In this document: one piece after another, positions 9,745 to 17,831 of the stretch
How the letters are laid out: every line of letters begins with the position of its first letter
How positions within the stretch are numbered: the first letter of the stretch is position 1
NCBI RefSeq assembly: GCF_007197885.1
Contig: NZ_VKKG01000001.1
Span: 766,334-830,333, forward strand
Reading direction: 5' to 3'
DNA length: 64,000 bases
Origin: Tessaracoccus rhinocerotis
GTDB lineage: Bacteria; Actinomycetota; Actinomycetes; Propionibacteriales; Propionibacteriaceae
Made by a program: the position numbers and the translations under genes
The notes under the pieces: model-generated
Database searches by the model: none
What the model was told of the DNA's origin: nothing
Seen by the model: the letters and a program-made list of their open reading frames with translations, nothing else

Positions 9745-10362
9745 ATGACAACCGACAACGACGTGATCCGCGACTGGCTCGAGCGAGCCACTGCAGTGCT
9801 CGAGGAGCACGCCGCGGAGCTTGACGAACTCGATCGTGCAGTAGGGGACGGCGACCACGGCACCAACATGCTGCGCGGCTTCCGCGCGGCGCTCGACAGC
9901 GTCGTCGCCGACGACTCCCCTGCCCGGAACATCAAGCACGTCGGCATGGCGCTGGTCAGCAACGTCGGTGGCGCCTCCGGACCGCTGTTCGGGACTTTCT
10001 TCCTGCGCGCCGGGCAGGCCTGGGGCTCCCCGGTGAGCACCGCCTCCCTCGCCCGCGCGATGCGCCTCGGACTGGAGGGAGTGGTCGCCCGCGGCAAGGC
10101 CGAGGTGGGTGACGCGACGATGGTGGACACCCTCGCACCGACCATCGAGAGCCTCGAGGCGTCGGTCGCGGCCGACGTCGACCTGCAGGACGCGATCGGC
10201 GAGGCCGTCGCAGCAGCGCAGGAAGGTGCGGAAAGCACCCGGCCGCTGGTGGCCAGGCGCGGCCGGGCGAGCTACCTGGGCGAGCGCAGCATCGGCCACC
10301 TGGACCCGGGCGCGGTCTCCGCGTCACTGCTGGTGTCCACACTTTCCGCCGACCACGACTGA
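9745..10362 (+). CDS. dhaL: Dihydroxyacetone kinase ADP-binding subunit, DhaL type
   Basis: 205 residues from an ATG with a strong ribosome site (AGGAGGAA at 9731-9738). The Mg-ADP site AVGDGDHGTNMLRGFRAAL has the three conserved aspartates of DhaL. The C-terminal cap RGRASYLGERSIGHLDPGA is also conserved, so the subunit looks complete. In known systems DhaL needs DhaK (substrate subunit) and DhaM (phosphodonor); neither is in the window. Instead a nucleotidyltransferase begins 17 bases downstream and a GHMP kinase follows. It may serve a distant dhaK, or act on another substrate together with these two genes. Confidence 0.85.
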   Translation: MTTDNDVIRDWLERATAVLEEHAAELDELDRAVGDGDHGTNMLRGFRAALDSVVADDSPARNIKHVGMALVSNVGGASGPLFGTFFLRAGQAWGSPVSTASLARAMRLGLEGVVARGKAEVGDATMVDTLAPTIESLEASVAADVDLQDAIGEAVAAAQEGAESTRPLVARRGRASYLGERSIGHLDPGAVSASLLVSTLSADHD

Positions 10363-10366
10363 CCAA

Positions 10367-10372
10367 TAGGGT
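10367..10372 (+). promoter_or_regulatory. Internal -10 box for the nucleotidyltransferase gene
   Basis: TAGGGT, 7 bases before the ATG at 10380 and just after the dhaL stop. It would give the two downstream genes their own leaderless transcript. Confidence 0.45.
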
Positions 10373-10379
10373 GGGGGCC

Positions 10380-11207
10380 ATGGCACCTGACACCATCGCA
10401 CCCCCCACCAAAGCTGTCATCCTGGCCCGCGGCCTCGGCTCGCGAATGCGCAAGGAGGCCGACGGCGTCGAGCTGAGCGACGAGCAGTCGAAGGCCGCCT
10501 CCGCCGGCGTGAAGGCAATGATCTCCGTGGGTCGTCCGTTCCTGGACCACGTCATGTCCGCCCTCGGCGACGCCGGGTTCACCCAGGTCTGCCTCGTCAT
10601 CGGTCCGGAGCACGACATGATCCGCGACTACTACGACAACATCGACAAGTCGCGCCTGAGCATCAGCTACGCCATCCAGGAGGAGCCGCTCGGCACCGCC
10701 AACGCCCTCCTGGCCGCCGAGGAGTTCGCCGGCGACGACCGCGTGCTGGTGATCAACTCGGACAACTACTACCCGGCCGAGGCGCTGCGCCAGCTCGCCG
10801 ACGTCCCGGGCTCGGCCCTGGTCGGGTTCGAGCGCGAGGCGATGCTGAGCGAGTCCAACATCGACCCGGAGCGCATCAAGGCCTTCGCCCTGGCCACGGC
10901 CGATGCCGAGGGCAACCTCGACGAGCTCGTCGAGAAGCCCGACGACGCCACCGTCGAGCGGCTGGGCGACGACGCGGTGCTGTCCATGAACTGCTGGCTG
11001 TGCGGGCCCGCGATCTTCCCCGCCGCCAAGTCGATCCCGAAGTCCGCCCGCGGCGAGTACGAGATCACCGACGCCGTCCGCGCGGCCATCGATGCCGGGG
11101 ACCCCTACCGGGTGGTCCGGGCCAACGTCGGCGTGCTGGACATGTCCAACCGCGGTGACATCGCATCCGTCGTCGAGGCCCTCGGGGACCGCGAGGCCAA
11201 CTTGTGA
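10380..11207 (+). CDS. Sugar-phosphate nucleotidyltransferase
   Basis: 275 residues. The N-terminus carries the NTP-binding signature in a variant form, KAVILARGLGSRMRK (usually LAAGxGTR). The segment EEPLGTANALLAAEEF (sugar-nucleotidyltransferase motif) and VLVINSDNYYP (metal-binding Asp of the DxD position) follow. Members join a sugar 1-phosphate to an NTP. The next gene, a GHMP sugar kinase, could supply the sugar 1-phosphate; its GTG overlaps this stop by 4 bases. Substrate not predictable from sequence alone. Confidence 0.8.
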   Translation: MAPDTIAPPTKAVILARGLGSRMRKEADGVELSDEQSKAASAGVKAMISVGRPFLDHVMSALGDAGFTQVCLVIGPEHDMIRDYYDNIDKSRLSISYAIQEEPLGTANALLAAEEFAGDDRVLVINSDNYYPAEALRQLADVPGSALVGFEREAMLSESNIDPERIKAFALATADAEGNLDELVEKPDDATVERLGDDAVLSMNCWLCGPAIFPAAKSIPKSARGEYEITDAVRAAIDAGDPYRVVRANVGVLDMSNRGDIASVVEALGDREANL

Positions 11208-12394
11208 CACAGATGTTCGTCCCCGGCCGCCTCGAGGTGCTCGGCAAGCACACCGACTACGCAGGCGGCCGGTCCCTCCTGGCTGCCGTGGACCGCGGCA
11301 TCACGATCATCCTCGACGACAACGGCGAGGGGATCTCGGCCACCACGTCGGCCAGCCCGGACGTCCTCGTGCTGCACCCAGGCGACCGCCTGGACCTGCC
11401 CACCGGCCACTGGGGCGGCTACCTCCAGGCCGTGGTGGACAGGCTGGCGCTGAACTTCGGCGAACTGAGGCCGGCGCGTCTCGAGATCGACTCGGACCTG
11501 CCGCTGGCCAGCGGGATGTCTTCCTCCTCCGCGCTGGTCGTGGCGATGGCCCTTTCCCTGGTCGACCACAACGGCTTCCGGGAGACGCCGCAGTGGAAGG
11601 AGAACATCACCTCCGCGATCGACCTCGCGGGCTACATGGCCTGCTTCGAGAACGGCATGACCTTCGGCACGCTCGAGGGCGTTCGGGGCGTGGGGACCTT
11701 CGGCGGCTCGGAGGACCACACGGCGATGCTGTGCTGCCGGCCGGACCAGCTCACCCAGTTCTCCTTCTGCCCCATCGTCGAGCACGAGTCGGTGCCGTTC
11801 CGCCCGGAGTGGTCGTTCGTCGTCGCCGTCTCGGGGGTCCTGGCCGAGAAGACCGGGACGGCGCTCGCGTCGTACAACAGGGCGTCGCAGCAGACGCGCG
11901 ACATCATCGCCGCCTGGAACACCGCCACCGGGCGCGCGGACACCGTCATCGCCGACGCCCTGGCCTCCGACGAGGACGCGCTCGAGGGCCTGCGCGCGGT
12001 GGTCTCGCACTCCCCCGACCTGACCGCCAGGCTGCGGGCCTTCCTCACGGAGTCCGAGGAGGTCATCCCCGCCGCCACCCGGGCACTGGCCGCCGGCGAC
12101 CTGTCCGAGTTCGGCCGCCTGGCGGACCTCTCGCAGCGCAACGCCGACGAGGTGCTCGGCAACCAGATCCCGGAGACCAACCGCCTGCAGGCGTTGGCGC
12201 GCGAACTGGGGGCCGACGGTTCTGCCGGTTTCGGTGCCGGCTTCGGCGGCTCGGTGTGGGCGCTCACCCGCACCGCCGACGCTGAGGCCTTCGCCACCGA
12301 TTGGCTCACCCGCTACGTCTCGGAGTTCCCAGAGGTGGCCGGACGCGCCACCACCCTGGTCACGCGCCCCGGTGGACCGGCCCGGCACCTCTAG
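11204..12394 (+). CDS. Galactokinase-like GHMP sugar kinase
   Basis: 396 residues. Motif 1 is PGRLEVLGKHTDYAGGRS (residues 7-24), motif 2 is PLASGMSSSSALVVAMAL (about 100-117), and motif 3 is GFGAGFGGSVWAL (about 344). GSEDHTAML sits where galactokinase has the catalytic GxxDQ. True galactokinases read GEHTDY in motif 1; the Glu that contacts the sugar is Lys here, so galactose is an unlikely substrate. Translation is coupled to the nucleotidyltransferase upstream. Likely role: make a sugar 1-phosphate for that enzyme (inference). The stop shares a CTAG palindrome with the stop of the convergent metal transporter. Confidence 0.82.
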   Translation: MTQMFVPGRLEVLGKHTDYAGGRSLLAAVDRGITIILDDNGEGISATTSASPDVLVLHPGDRLDLPTGHWGGYLQAVVDRLALNFGELRPARLEIDSDLPLASGMSSSSALVVAMALSLVDHNGFRETPQWKENITSAIDLAGYMACFENGMTFGTLEGVRGVGTFGGSEDHTAMLCCRPDQLTQFSFCPIVEHESVPFRPEWSFVVAVSGVLAEKTGTALASYNRASQQTRDIIAAWNTATGRADTVIADALASDEDALEGLRAVVSHSPDLTARLRAFLTESEEVIPAATRALAAGDLSEFGRLADLSQRNADEVLGNQIPETNRLQALARELGADGSAGFGAGFGGSVWALTRTADAEAFATDWLTRYVSEFPEVAGRATTLVTRPGGPARHL

Positions 12395-13299
12395 TAGTCG
12401 TAGTCCATGTCCTCGTAGCTGCGGGGGTCCTCGATGGGCTCCAGGTGACCGGTGACCCACAGGTCCGGGAACTCCTGGCGGATCTCGCCCACCAGGTCCT
12501 CCATCGCGTCGTGGCCCTGCTGAACCGTCCACGCGCCGGGAACCAGCATGTGCATCTCCATGAACTTGCGGGTCCCCGACTCCCGGGTGCGGATGGCGTG
12601 GAAGGCCATGGTCTCCGAGGTGTGCGCGTCCAGGATCTCGCGCAGCCGCTGGTTCTCCTCCTTCGGCAGCGAGATGTCCATCAGCCCCTCGGTGGACTCC
12701 TTCACGAGCCCGTAACCGGCCCACAGGATGTTGAGGCCGACCCCGATGGCCAGCAGCGGGTCCAGGATGGTCCATCCGGTGAGCATCACCAGCAGGATCC
12801 CGATGGCCACGCCCACGGAGGTGTAGACGTCGGTCATCAGGTGCTTGCCGTCGGCGCGCAGCGTGATCGAGTTGTGCCGACGACCGGCGCGCATCAGGGT
12901 GACGCCGACGACGCCGTTGGCCAGGGTCGCCACCAGTGAGATGGCGATGCCGAGGCCGAGTTGCTCGAGGGGGCGCGGGTCGAACAGCCGGATGACCGCG
13001 AACACGATGATCGAGGCGGCCGCGACGAAGATCATGATGCCCTCGACCGCGGCGGAGAAGTACTCCGCCTTGGTGTGGCCGAAGTGGTGGTTCTTGTCCG
13101 CCGGCTTGGCCGCCACCTTGAGCGCGACGAGCGCCACGATCGCGGCCACCAGGTTCACGATCGACTCGGCGGCATCGGCGAGCAGGCCGGCTGAGCCGGT
13201 TAGCAGGTACGCCCCGGCCTTCAGCGCGATGGTGAACACTGCCGTCGCGACGGCGAGCCAGCCGTAGCGGGTCAGATCGGGCCTGGTCTCGGTTGTCAC
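12391..13299 (-). CDS. Cation diffusion facilitator (metal exporter)
   Basis: 302 residues, GTG start. Six membrane segments in the first 210 residues. Metal-site motifs: GLLADAAESIVN in helix 2, HHFGHTKAEYFSA between helices 2 and 3, and DGKHLMTDVYTSVG in helix 5. This is the FieF/MntE layout for Zn, Fe or Mn efflux by proton exchange. The cytoplasmic C-terminal domain (about 210-290) has MEMHMLVPGAWTVQQGHD, typical of the dimerising metal-sensing domain. It ends with an acidic tail (YEDMDYDY). Metal specificity cannot be read with certainty. Confidence 0.9.
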   Translation of the reverse strand: MTTETRPDLTRYGWLAVATAVFTIALKAGAYLLTGSAGLLADAAESIVNLVAAIVALVALKVAAKPADKNHHFGHTKAEYFSAAVEGIMIFVAAASIIVFAVIRLFDPRPLEQLGLGIAISLVATLANGVVGVTLMRAGRRHNSITLRADGKHLMTDVYTSVGVAIGILLVMLTGWTILDPLLAIGVGLNILWAGYGLVKESTEGLMDISLPKEENQRLREILDAHTSETMAFHAIRTRESGTRKFMEMHMLVPGAWTVQQGHDAMEDLVGEIRQEFPDLWVTGHLEPIEDPRSYEDMDYDY

Positions 13300-13304
13300 G
13301 CCAC

Positions 13305-13310
13305 TAGACT
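13305..13310 (+). promoter_or_regulatory. -10 box of the patatin gene (leaderless)
   Basis: TAGACT, 7 bases before the ATG at 13318. Confidence 0.5.
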
Positions 13311-13317
13311 CCCACGC

Positions 13318-14784
13318 ATGGCAAGGACGGGCTGGCTGGGACTTCCGCTATTCGGATTCACCCCCCACGAGGAGACGGTGGCCTGCGTGCTCTCCGGCGG
13401 GGGTTCCCGGGCGAGCTTCCAGCTCGGGGCGCTGGCCTGGCTCTATGAGCACGACCCCAAGTTCAGGCCCACCATCTTCGTCGGCACGTCGGCCGGGGCG
13501 ATCCTCGCCGCCGCGCTCGCCCAGGGCGGCAACGCCCAGGAGCAGCAGGCCTACGCGGAACTGCTGCGCGACATCTGGTTGGGAATGACCAGGTCGGAGG
13601 ACATGTTCATGCCTCGGCCGTGGATGGCGCGCGCCAAGCAGGAGATGCCGCTGTGGTTGCAGATCGTCGATCCCCCGGAGCAGGTCGAGCCGCCCACCCG
13701 GTCCTTCGCGGCCAGACTGCCGTTCCGGCGCCGGCCGGAGCATTCGGCCGCCAGCCCAGCCAGTCCACCGTCGCCCATCGACCCGCTCGAACTGGCGCTC
13801 ACACCTGACGAGGACCTGCACGCGGAGTGGTCGCTGGCGGACCTGGCCACGATCATGGGTCACCTCGGGTCGCTGCCCCGGATCGGGACGGACCTCGCCA
13901 CGATCCGGCTCGGGATGGAGCAGACCCGCTCCATGTACCGGCCCGGCCCCATGCTGGCGCGCCTCCTGGACAAGGAGGTCTTCGACGGCGACCGCGTGGC
14001 CGCCTCGGGAAACACCATGCGGATCGCGATGGTCTCGCTCGAGTCCGGACAGCTGCACTACATGCGCGAGGACGGCCGGATCGTCGACCGCACCGACCGA
14101 CTCATCGACGACAGGCCGCACAACCTCGCCACCGGGGTGCTCGCCTCCTGCTCCATCCCGGCCGTGTTCCGCCCGGTCCCCCTCGGACGCGACACCTACG
14201 TCGACGGCGGGGCGCGCGAGAACCTGCCCGCCGAGCTCGCGATCGGACAGTTCCGCTCCGAGCGCACCTACGTGATCAGTTCGCAGTCGACCGGCGTCTC
14301 GGCCCGCCAGTCCATGGCTGATGCTGACCTGTTCACGGTGGTCACCCGCTCGATGGAAATCCTCATCGACGAGGCCACGCGTGACGAGCTGGCCTACGCC
14401 CACTCCGCCGGCGCCATCGTGATCGACCCGGAGGTGGACGTGCACGAGGCCATGACGGTCCACCCCGGCCTGATCCGGATCAACATGGACTACGGCTGGA
14501 TGCGGGCCGCCGAGGAGGTGCTGGGGCTCGGGACCGCGCAGGAGGCCCGCACCTCGCGGATCACCGTCCTGCGCATGCAGTCCCTGCAGTTGGAGCAGCA
14601 GATCTCCGACGGTGCGGACACGGCCAGCATCGGGGCCCGGCTCGCAGGCGCCAAGGGCGAGTTGCGCCGTCTGGTCGACGCCTCCCCTCCGGAGGCGCTG
14701 CCCCCTGGCGCGGACCAGTGGTGGCGCAGCTTCGAGCACCACCCAGAGGAGCCCACGTTCGAGAAGTCGTGGCTGGGCGGCTGA
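13318..14784 (+). CDS. Patatin-like phospholipase
   Basis: 488 residues, no signal peptide. The oxyanion loop VLSGGGSRASFQLGAL (residues 24-39), nucleophile elbow IFVGTSAGAILAAAL (Ser about 61) and catalytic Asp in TYVDGGARENLP (about 299) make a complete Ser-Asp dyad. A Pro-rich insert of about 40 residues (near 125-160) separates the nucleophile half from the Asp half. The last 80 residues look helical and charged. Patatins hydrolyse acyl esters of phospholipids or glycerides. The gene stands alone with its own -10 box; substrate unknown. Confidence 0.88.
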   Translation: MARTGWLGLPLFGFTPHEETVACVLSGGGSRASFQLGALAWLYEHDPKFRPTIFVGTSAGAILAAALAQGGNAQEQQAYAELLRDIWLGMTRSEDMFMPRPWMARAKQEMPLWLQIVDPPEQVEPPTRSFAARLPFRRRPEHSAASPASPPSPIDPLELALTPDEDLHAEWSLADLATIMGHLGSLPRIGTDLATIRLGMEQTRSMYRPGPMLARLLDKEVFDGDRVAASGNTMRIAMVSLESGQLHYMREDGRIVDRTDRLIDDRPHNLATGVLASCSIPAVFRPVPLGRDTYVDGGARENLPAELAIGQFRSERTYVISSQSTGVSARQSMADADLFTVVTRSMEILIDEATRDELAYAHSAGAIVIDPEVDVHEAMTVHPGLIRINMDYGWMRAAEEVLGLGTAQEARTSRITVLRMQSLQLEQQISDGADTASIGARLAGAKGELRRLVDASPPEALPPGADQWWRSFEHHPEEPTFEKSWLGG

Positions 14785-14807
14785 CCCGCTGAGGAACCGC
14801 TTCGCTA

Positions 14808-14813
14808 TACGCT
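14808..14813 (+). promoter_or_regulatory. -10 box of the 436-residue membrane protein gene (leaderless)
   Basis: TACGCT, 7 bases before the ATG at 14821; it overlaps an upstream TATACG. Confidence 0.45.
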
Positions 14814-14820
14814 TTGGGCC

Positions 14821-16131
14821 ATGCAGACCCTCGACGAGCTCGGCCGCCTCGTGCAGGCCAGCTTCGGCCTGTGGCGCCGCCACCTGCCTGCGCTGCTGAC
14901 CTGGTTGGCCATGGGCTGGGCCGTCCGAGAGCTGTCGTTCCAGCTGGGGGTCCTCTTCGGGCCGAACCGGGTGGCGGCACTGGCATGCTTCGCGTTCGGC
15001 ATGGTCTTCTGGGTGGTCTGCATCATCGGGATGCTGTTCACCGTCACCCGGCGCCCGCGCGCGTTCGACGACCTCCGACTCCGCACCGGCGCGCCTCCCG
15101 TCGCCACGCGCCGCTGGCGCGACGTGATGGTGGAGGCCGTCGTCCCGTTCCTCGCGCTGTACGCGGTCTGGGGCCTGACCGAGGACCAGGTGCAGCGCGC
15201 GTTCACGGCCAACCTGACCTGGTGGGGAATCGACGCCGCCAACTTCTCCATCTCCTTCGCGCAGTGGCAGCTCTACATCGTCGTCACGGTGGTGGCCTGG
15301 GCGCTGCAGGCGGCGCTGGGGCTGATGTTCAGGCGTCGCCGCAAGGGCGTGGTCCTGAGCGTGGTGCTGACCTTCCTGCGAGGGGTGGCCATCCTCACGG
15401 CCTTCCTCGGCCTGGACACGGTCTGGGCGCGGATCCTCGGCTGGCTGCAGGACCGCCGGGTGTGGGGTTGGGGAAGCGATGCCTGGAGTGGCTTCGTCGA
15501 CGCCCTCCCCCGGTGGCAGCTGCCCGTCGGGATGACCCTGCCCGAGGCCGTCAACGAGTTGGGGCAGCTCGTCTGGACCGGGCTCCTGCCCGGCGTGCTC
15601 GGAGGGGTGGTGCTGCCGCTGCTGTGGCTGGCCCTCACGGCACTGACGGTGGGCTGGAACGACTTCACCAGCGGCGTCACCGGTGGGCGGCTCGCCGGGA
15701 TCCTCGACAGCGCCACGGGCAGGGCGAAGCGGCTCGGCGACCGCAAGGAGCGCACGCCGCTCGCGGTGGCGGGTCGGGTGGCGGCCAGCCAGCTGGAGCC
15801 GCTGCTTCCGGTCGTAGAGGCCTTCCGGCTGGTCATGCGCGCCGGGCTCCCGCTCCTCGGCGCCTACCTGGTGCTCGCGGCCATCGGGCGCGGCCTGGGC
15901 GTGTGGCTGGACGACGCCGTCATCTGGCTGATCGGGCCCAACACGACGGCGGTCACCATCCGCTACACGGCCGTGACCGAACTGTTGGCCGAACTGGTCG
16001 CGTGGCCGCTGCTGGCCTGCCTCTACGCGGCCACCTTCGACAGGGTCCTGCAGGTCACCGTCGTGGCGGATCAGCCCTCGGCGGATCAGCCCTCGGCGGA
16101 GAAGCCGATGCCGGCCCGCTCGACGCCGTAG
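14821..16131 (+). CDS. Uncharacterised multi-spanning membrane protein
   Basis: 436 residues, rich in Trp and Leu, with about seven to eight hydrophobic segments: residues 20-60 (two), 100-120, 145-170, 185-205, 250-280, 335-365 and 380-410. No transporter or enzyme motif recognised. The first residues (MQTLDELGRLVQASFGLWRR) form an amphipathic helix. Two in-frame GCGGATCAGCCCTC repeats near the end encode ADQPSADQPS. The last 46 bases overlap the end of a convergent gene. I cannot assign a function. Confidence 0.75.
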   Translation: MQTLDELGRLVQASFGLWRRHLPALLTWLAMGWAVRELSFQLGVLFGPNRVAALACFAFGMVFWVVCIIGMLFTVTRRPRAFDDLRLRTGAPPVATRRWRDVMVEAVVPFLALYAVWGLTEDQVQRAFTANLTWWGIDAANFSISFAQWQLYIVVTVVAWALQAALGLMFRRRRKGVVLSVVLTFLRGVAILTAFLGLDTVWARILGWLQDRRVWGWGSDAWSGFVDALPRWQLPVGMTLPEAVNELGQLVWTGLLPGVLGGVVLPLLWLALTALTVGWNDFTSGVTGGRLAGILDSATGRAKRLGDRKERTPLAVAGRVAASQLEPLLPVVEAFRLVMRAGLPLLGAYLVLAAIGRGLGVWLDDAVIWLIGPNTTAVTIRYTAVTELLAELVAWPLLACLYAATFDRVLQVTVVADQPSADQPSAEKPMPARSTP

Positions 16132-16607
16132 AACCGGAGTGCGACCCGCGCGCCGTCGAGGGCGCTCTCCGGCACCACCCACCCGACGGAGATCGTGCGC
16201 ACGATCCCGGCAGTGACGTCCTCGCCGTCGACCCGGTGGCAGTCGGGTTCCAGTTCGAGGTCGTAGGCGACGTCGTAGTCGGGGTACCAGGAGTCGGGAC
16301 CGTTGTGGAGCCGGACCTCGCAGGCCAGGTCATAGGGGTCGAGCGGCACCTCCCCGACGCGCTGCCTGATCTCGGCGACGACCGCCACAGCGCCGGTGGG
16401 CACGGGATCGCTGATCCCCTGCGGCTCGTATTCGACCGCCGAGACGCTGAGGAGTTCGAACTCCATGCCCAGCACTTCCTGGACCTCTCCGGGGCCGGCC
16501 CAGTGCATGATGATGGGCTGTTGCCGGTGCGAGGTGACCAGCCCGAGCCCGACCGCCGTCGCCAGTGCGAATACGAGCGCCACCGCGGCCGGCAGCCACC
16601 TCCTCAT
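16086..16607 (-). CDS. Anchored small protein, third of a three-gene set
   Basis: 173 residues. One N-terminal membrane helix (LPAAVALVFALATAVGLGLV) followed by an extracytoplasmic domain of about 145 residues that looks beta-rich. It has two Cys (ACEVRL and EPDCHRV), possibly a disulphide. Its ATG overlaps the stop of the upstream gene (ATGA). All three proteins of this operon share one helix plus one beta domain. The best guess is a DUF4352-like immunoglobulin-type fold. The 3' end overlaps the convergent membrane protein gene by 46 bases. Confidence 0.65.
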   Translation of the reverse strand: MRRWLPAAVALVFALATAVGLGLVTSHRQQPIIMHWAGPGEVQEVLGMEFELLSVSAVEYEPQGISDPVPTGAVAVVAEIRQRVGEVPLDPYDLACEVRLHNGPDSWYPDYDVAYDLELEPDCHRVDGEDVTAGIVRTISVGWVVPESALDGARVALRFYGVERAGIGFSAEG

Positions 16608-17158
16608 CGGGTCACCTCCGTGGTGGGCGGTCCGATGACGTGCGAGTCCTCAACGTCGGCGTCGTCCGGCACCACGTCGGCCACACGCACGCCGGCACCA
16701 TGGGTGAACAGGAAGCCCTGCGAGCGCTCGATGGTGAGTTCGACGTCGTCGAGCGCATCCGGTGGGAGCTGGAACACCGACGTGCCGGACCCGGTGAACC
16801 CGGGATCGGTTCTGGGCACGCCCATCAGGCCCGCCACCTCGTCGCGCTCATGGAACACCGTGCCGTCCGCGGTGACGAGTGCCACCGGGCTGAACGCGGC
16901 GCTCTGTCGCTTGGCGGCAGCCTCCCACTCCACCACCACCCAGACGCCCTCGGTGGACATCGGCTCGTCGCGGACGATGACCTCCCGGGCCAGCCGGACC
17001 TCGGTGACCCGCACGTCGTAGTCGGGTGTCGAGATGGTCTCGCCGACCTCGCCGGCGTACCAGCGGGTCACCATCTGGGACTCGTCGGTCACCATCGAGA
17101 CCAGGCCGACGCCTACGAGGCACAGGAAGAAGGCGAGGATGCGCCCGGGGCGTGTCAC
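16604..17158 (-). CDS. Anchored small protein, second of a three-gene set
   Basis: 184 residues from a GTG that overlaps the stop of the upstream gene by 4 bases. One N-terminal helix (ILAFFLCLVGVGLVSMV), then a domain with the pattern VGETISTPDYDVRVTEVRLA, VWVVVEWEAAA and a late hydrophobic strand (TSVFQLPPDAL). This order of strands is what DUF4352/TRF2-like extracytoplasmic domains show. No enzymatic motif. Coupled at both ends to its neighbours, so the three products are probably made in fixed ratio. Confidence 0.65.
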   Translation of the reverse strand: MTRPGRILAFFLCLVGVGLVSMVTDESQMVTRWYAGEVGETISTPDYDVRVTEVRLAREVIVRDEPMSTEGVWVVVEWEAAAKRQSAAFSPVALVTADGTVFHERDEVAGLMGVPRTDPGFTGSGTSVFQLPPDALDDVELTIERSQGFLFTHGAGVRVADVVPDDADVEDSHVIGPPTTEVTR

Positions 17159-17709
17159 TCCTCCACCTCCAGGACCGTGCAGACGAGGTCCACCACTGCC
17201 ACCAGTTCGGACGGGTACCAGCGGTCGCTGGAGAGGTAGCCGTCGTCGGAGGACTCGTCGAACAGGCTCACGGTGATCGCCTCGTCCGGGCCCCACAGGG
17301 GTTCCTCCGTCTCCAGCCGGATGCTGGCCTCGGCGGCGAAGCCCGGGTCGAACCCGCCGCCGGCCAGGTTCCTGGTGGTGTACCACTCGCCGTCGAAGCC
17401 GTAGCCCTCACCGGTGGGCAACTCCACCCCGACTGCCGGTTCGAGCATCTCGAGGGTGGCCCGCCAACGGTTCGTGGCGTCGAGTCTGATGACGACGGCG
17501 CCACCGTCGGAGTCCTCGGAGGGCTCGATCTCGCAGCCGTGCAGCGTGATGTCCCAGCGGGTGAGGGAGACCTGTTGGCCAGCCTCGACCCTGTACGGCG
17601 ACGTGTCCCTGGGACCGAACCCACCGACCAGCGCGATCACGCCGAGCACGGCGCCGACCACCAGGAGCGTGAGCAGCCACGTCCGCACCGTCGGGTTGAT
17701 CCTCGCCAT
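17155..17709 (-). CDS. Anchored small protein, first of a three-gene set
   Basis: 184 residues from the ATG (MARINPTVRTW). One helix (LLTLLVVGAVLGVIALVGGF), then an acidic beta-rich domain starting VEAGQQVSLTRWDITLHGCE, with two Cys (HGCEIEP and DLVCTVLE). A TACGAT -10 box lies 8 bases upstream, which supports this ATG over an earlier in-frame one that would add 40 residues with no hydrophobic character. It is the promoter-proximal gene of the operon. Confidence 0.65.
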   Translation of the reverse strand: MARINPTVRTWLLTLLVVGAVLGVIALVGGFGPRDTSPYRVEAGQQVSLTRWDITLHGCEIEPSEDSDGGAVVIRLDATNRWRATLEMLEPAVGVELPTGEGYGFDGEWYTTRNLAGGGFDPGFAAEASIRLETEEPLWGPDEAITVSLFDESSDDGYLSSDRWYPSELVAVVDLVCTVLEVEE

Positions 17710-17819
17710 GGTTCGCAATCGTAGGGCTCCGGTCGGCCACGCCGCACCACGGGCCGGAAGAGCCGAAATAGTTGTCCACAGCGATTCGCTCAGGCGTTCC
17801 ATTCCGCCCCCGTCTCCGG

Positions 17820-17825
17820 TAGAAT
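17820..17825 (+). promoter_or_regulatory. -10 box of the DUF222/HNH gene (leaderless)
   Basis: TAGAAT, 6 bases before the ATG at 17832; among the best matches to TATAAT in the window. Confidence 0.55.
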
Positions 17826-17831
17826 TCACAC

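Noticed and set aside
11204-12394. Calling the GHMP kinase galK with a Leloir role
   Set aside because: No galT or galE nearby, and the sugar-contacting Glu of GEHTDY is Lys.
13348-16182. A 944-codon open frame on the minus strand across the patatin and the following membrane protein
   Set aside because: It is a shadow of two plus-strand genes with clear motifs or membrane segments, and its translation is low-complexity.
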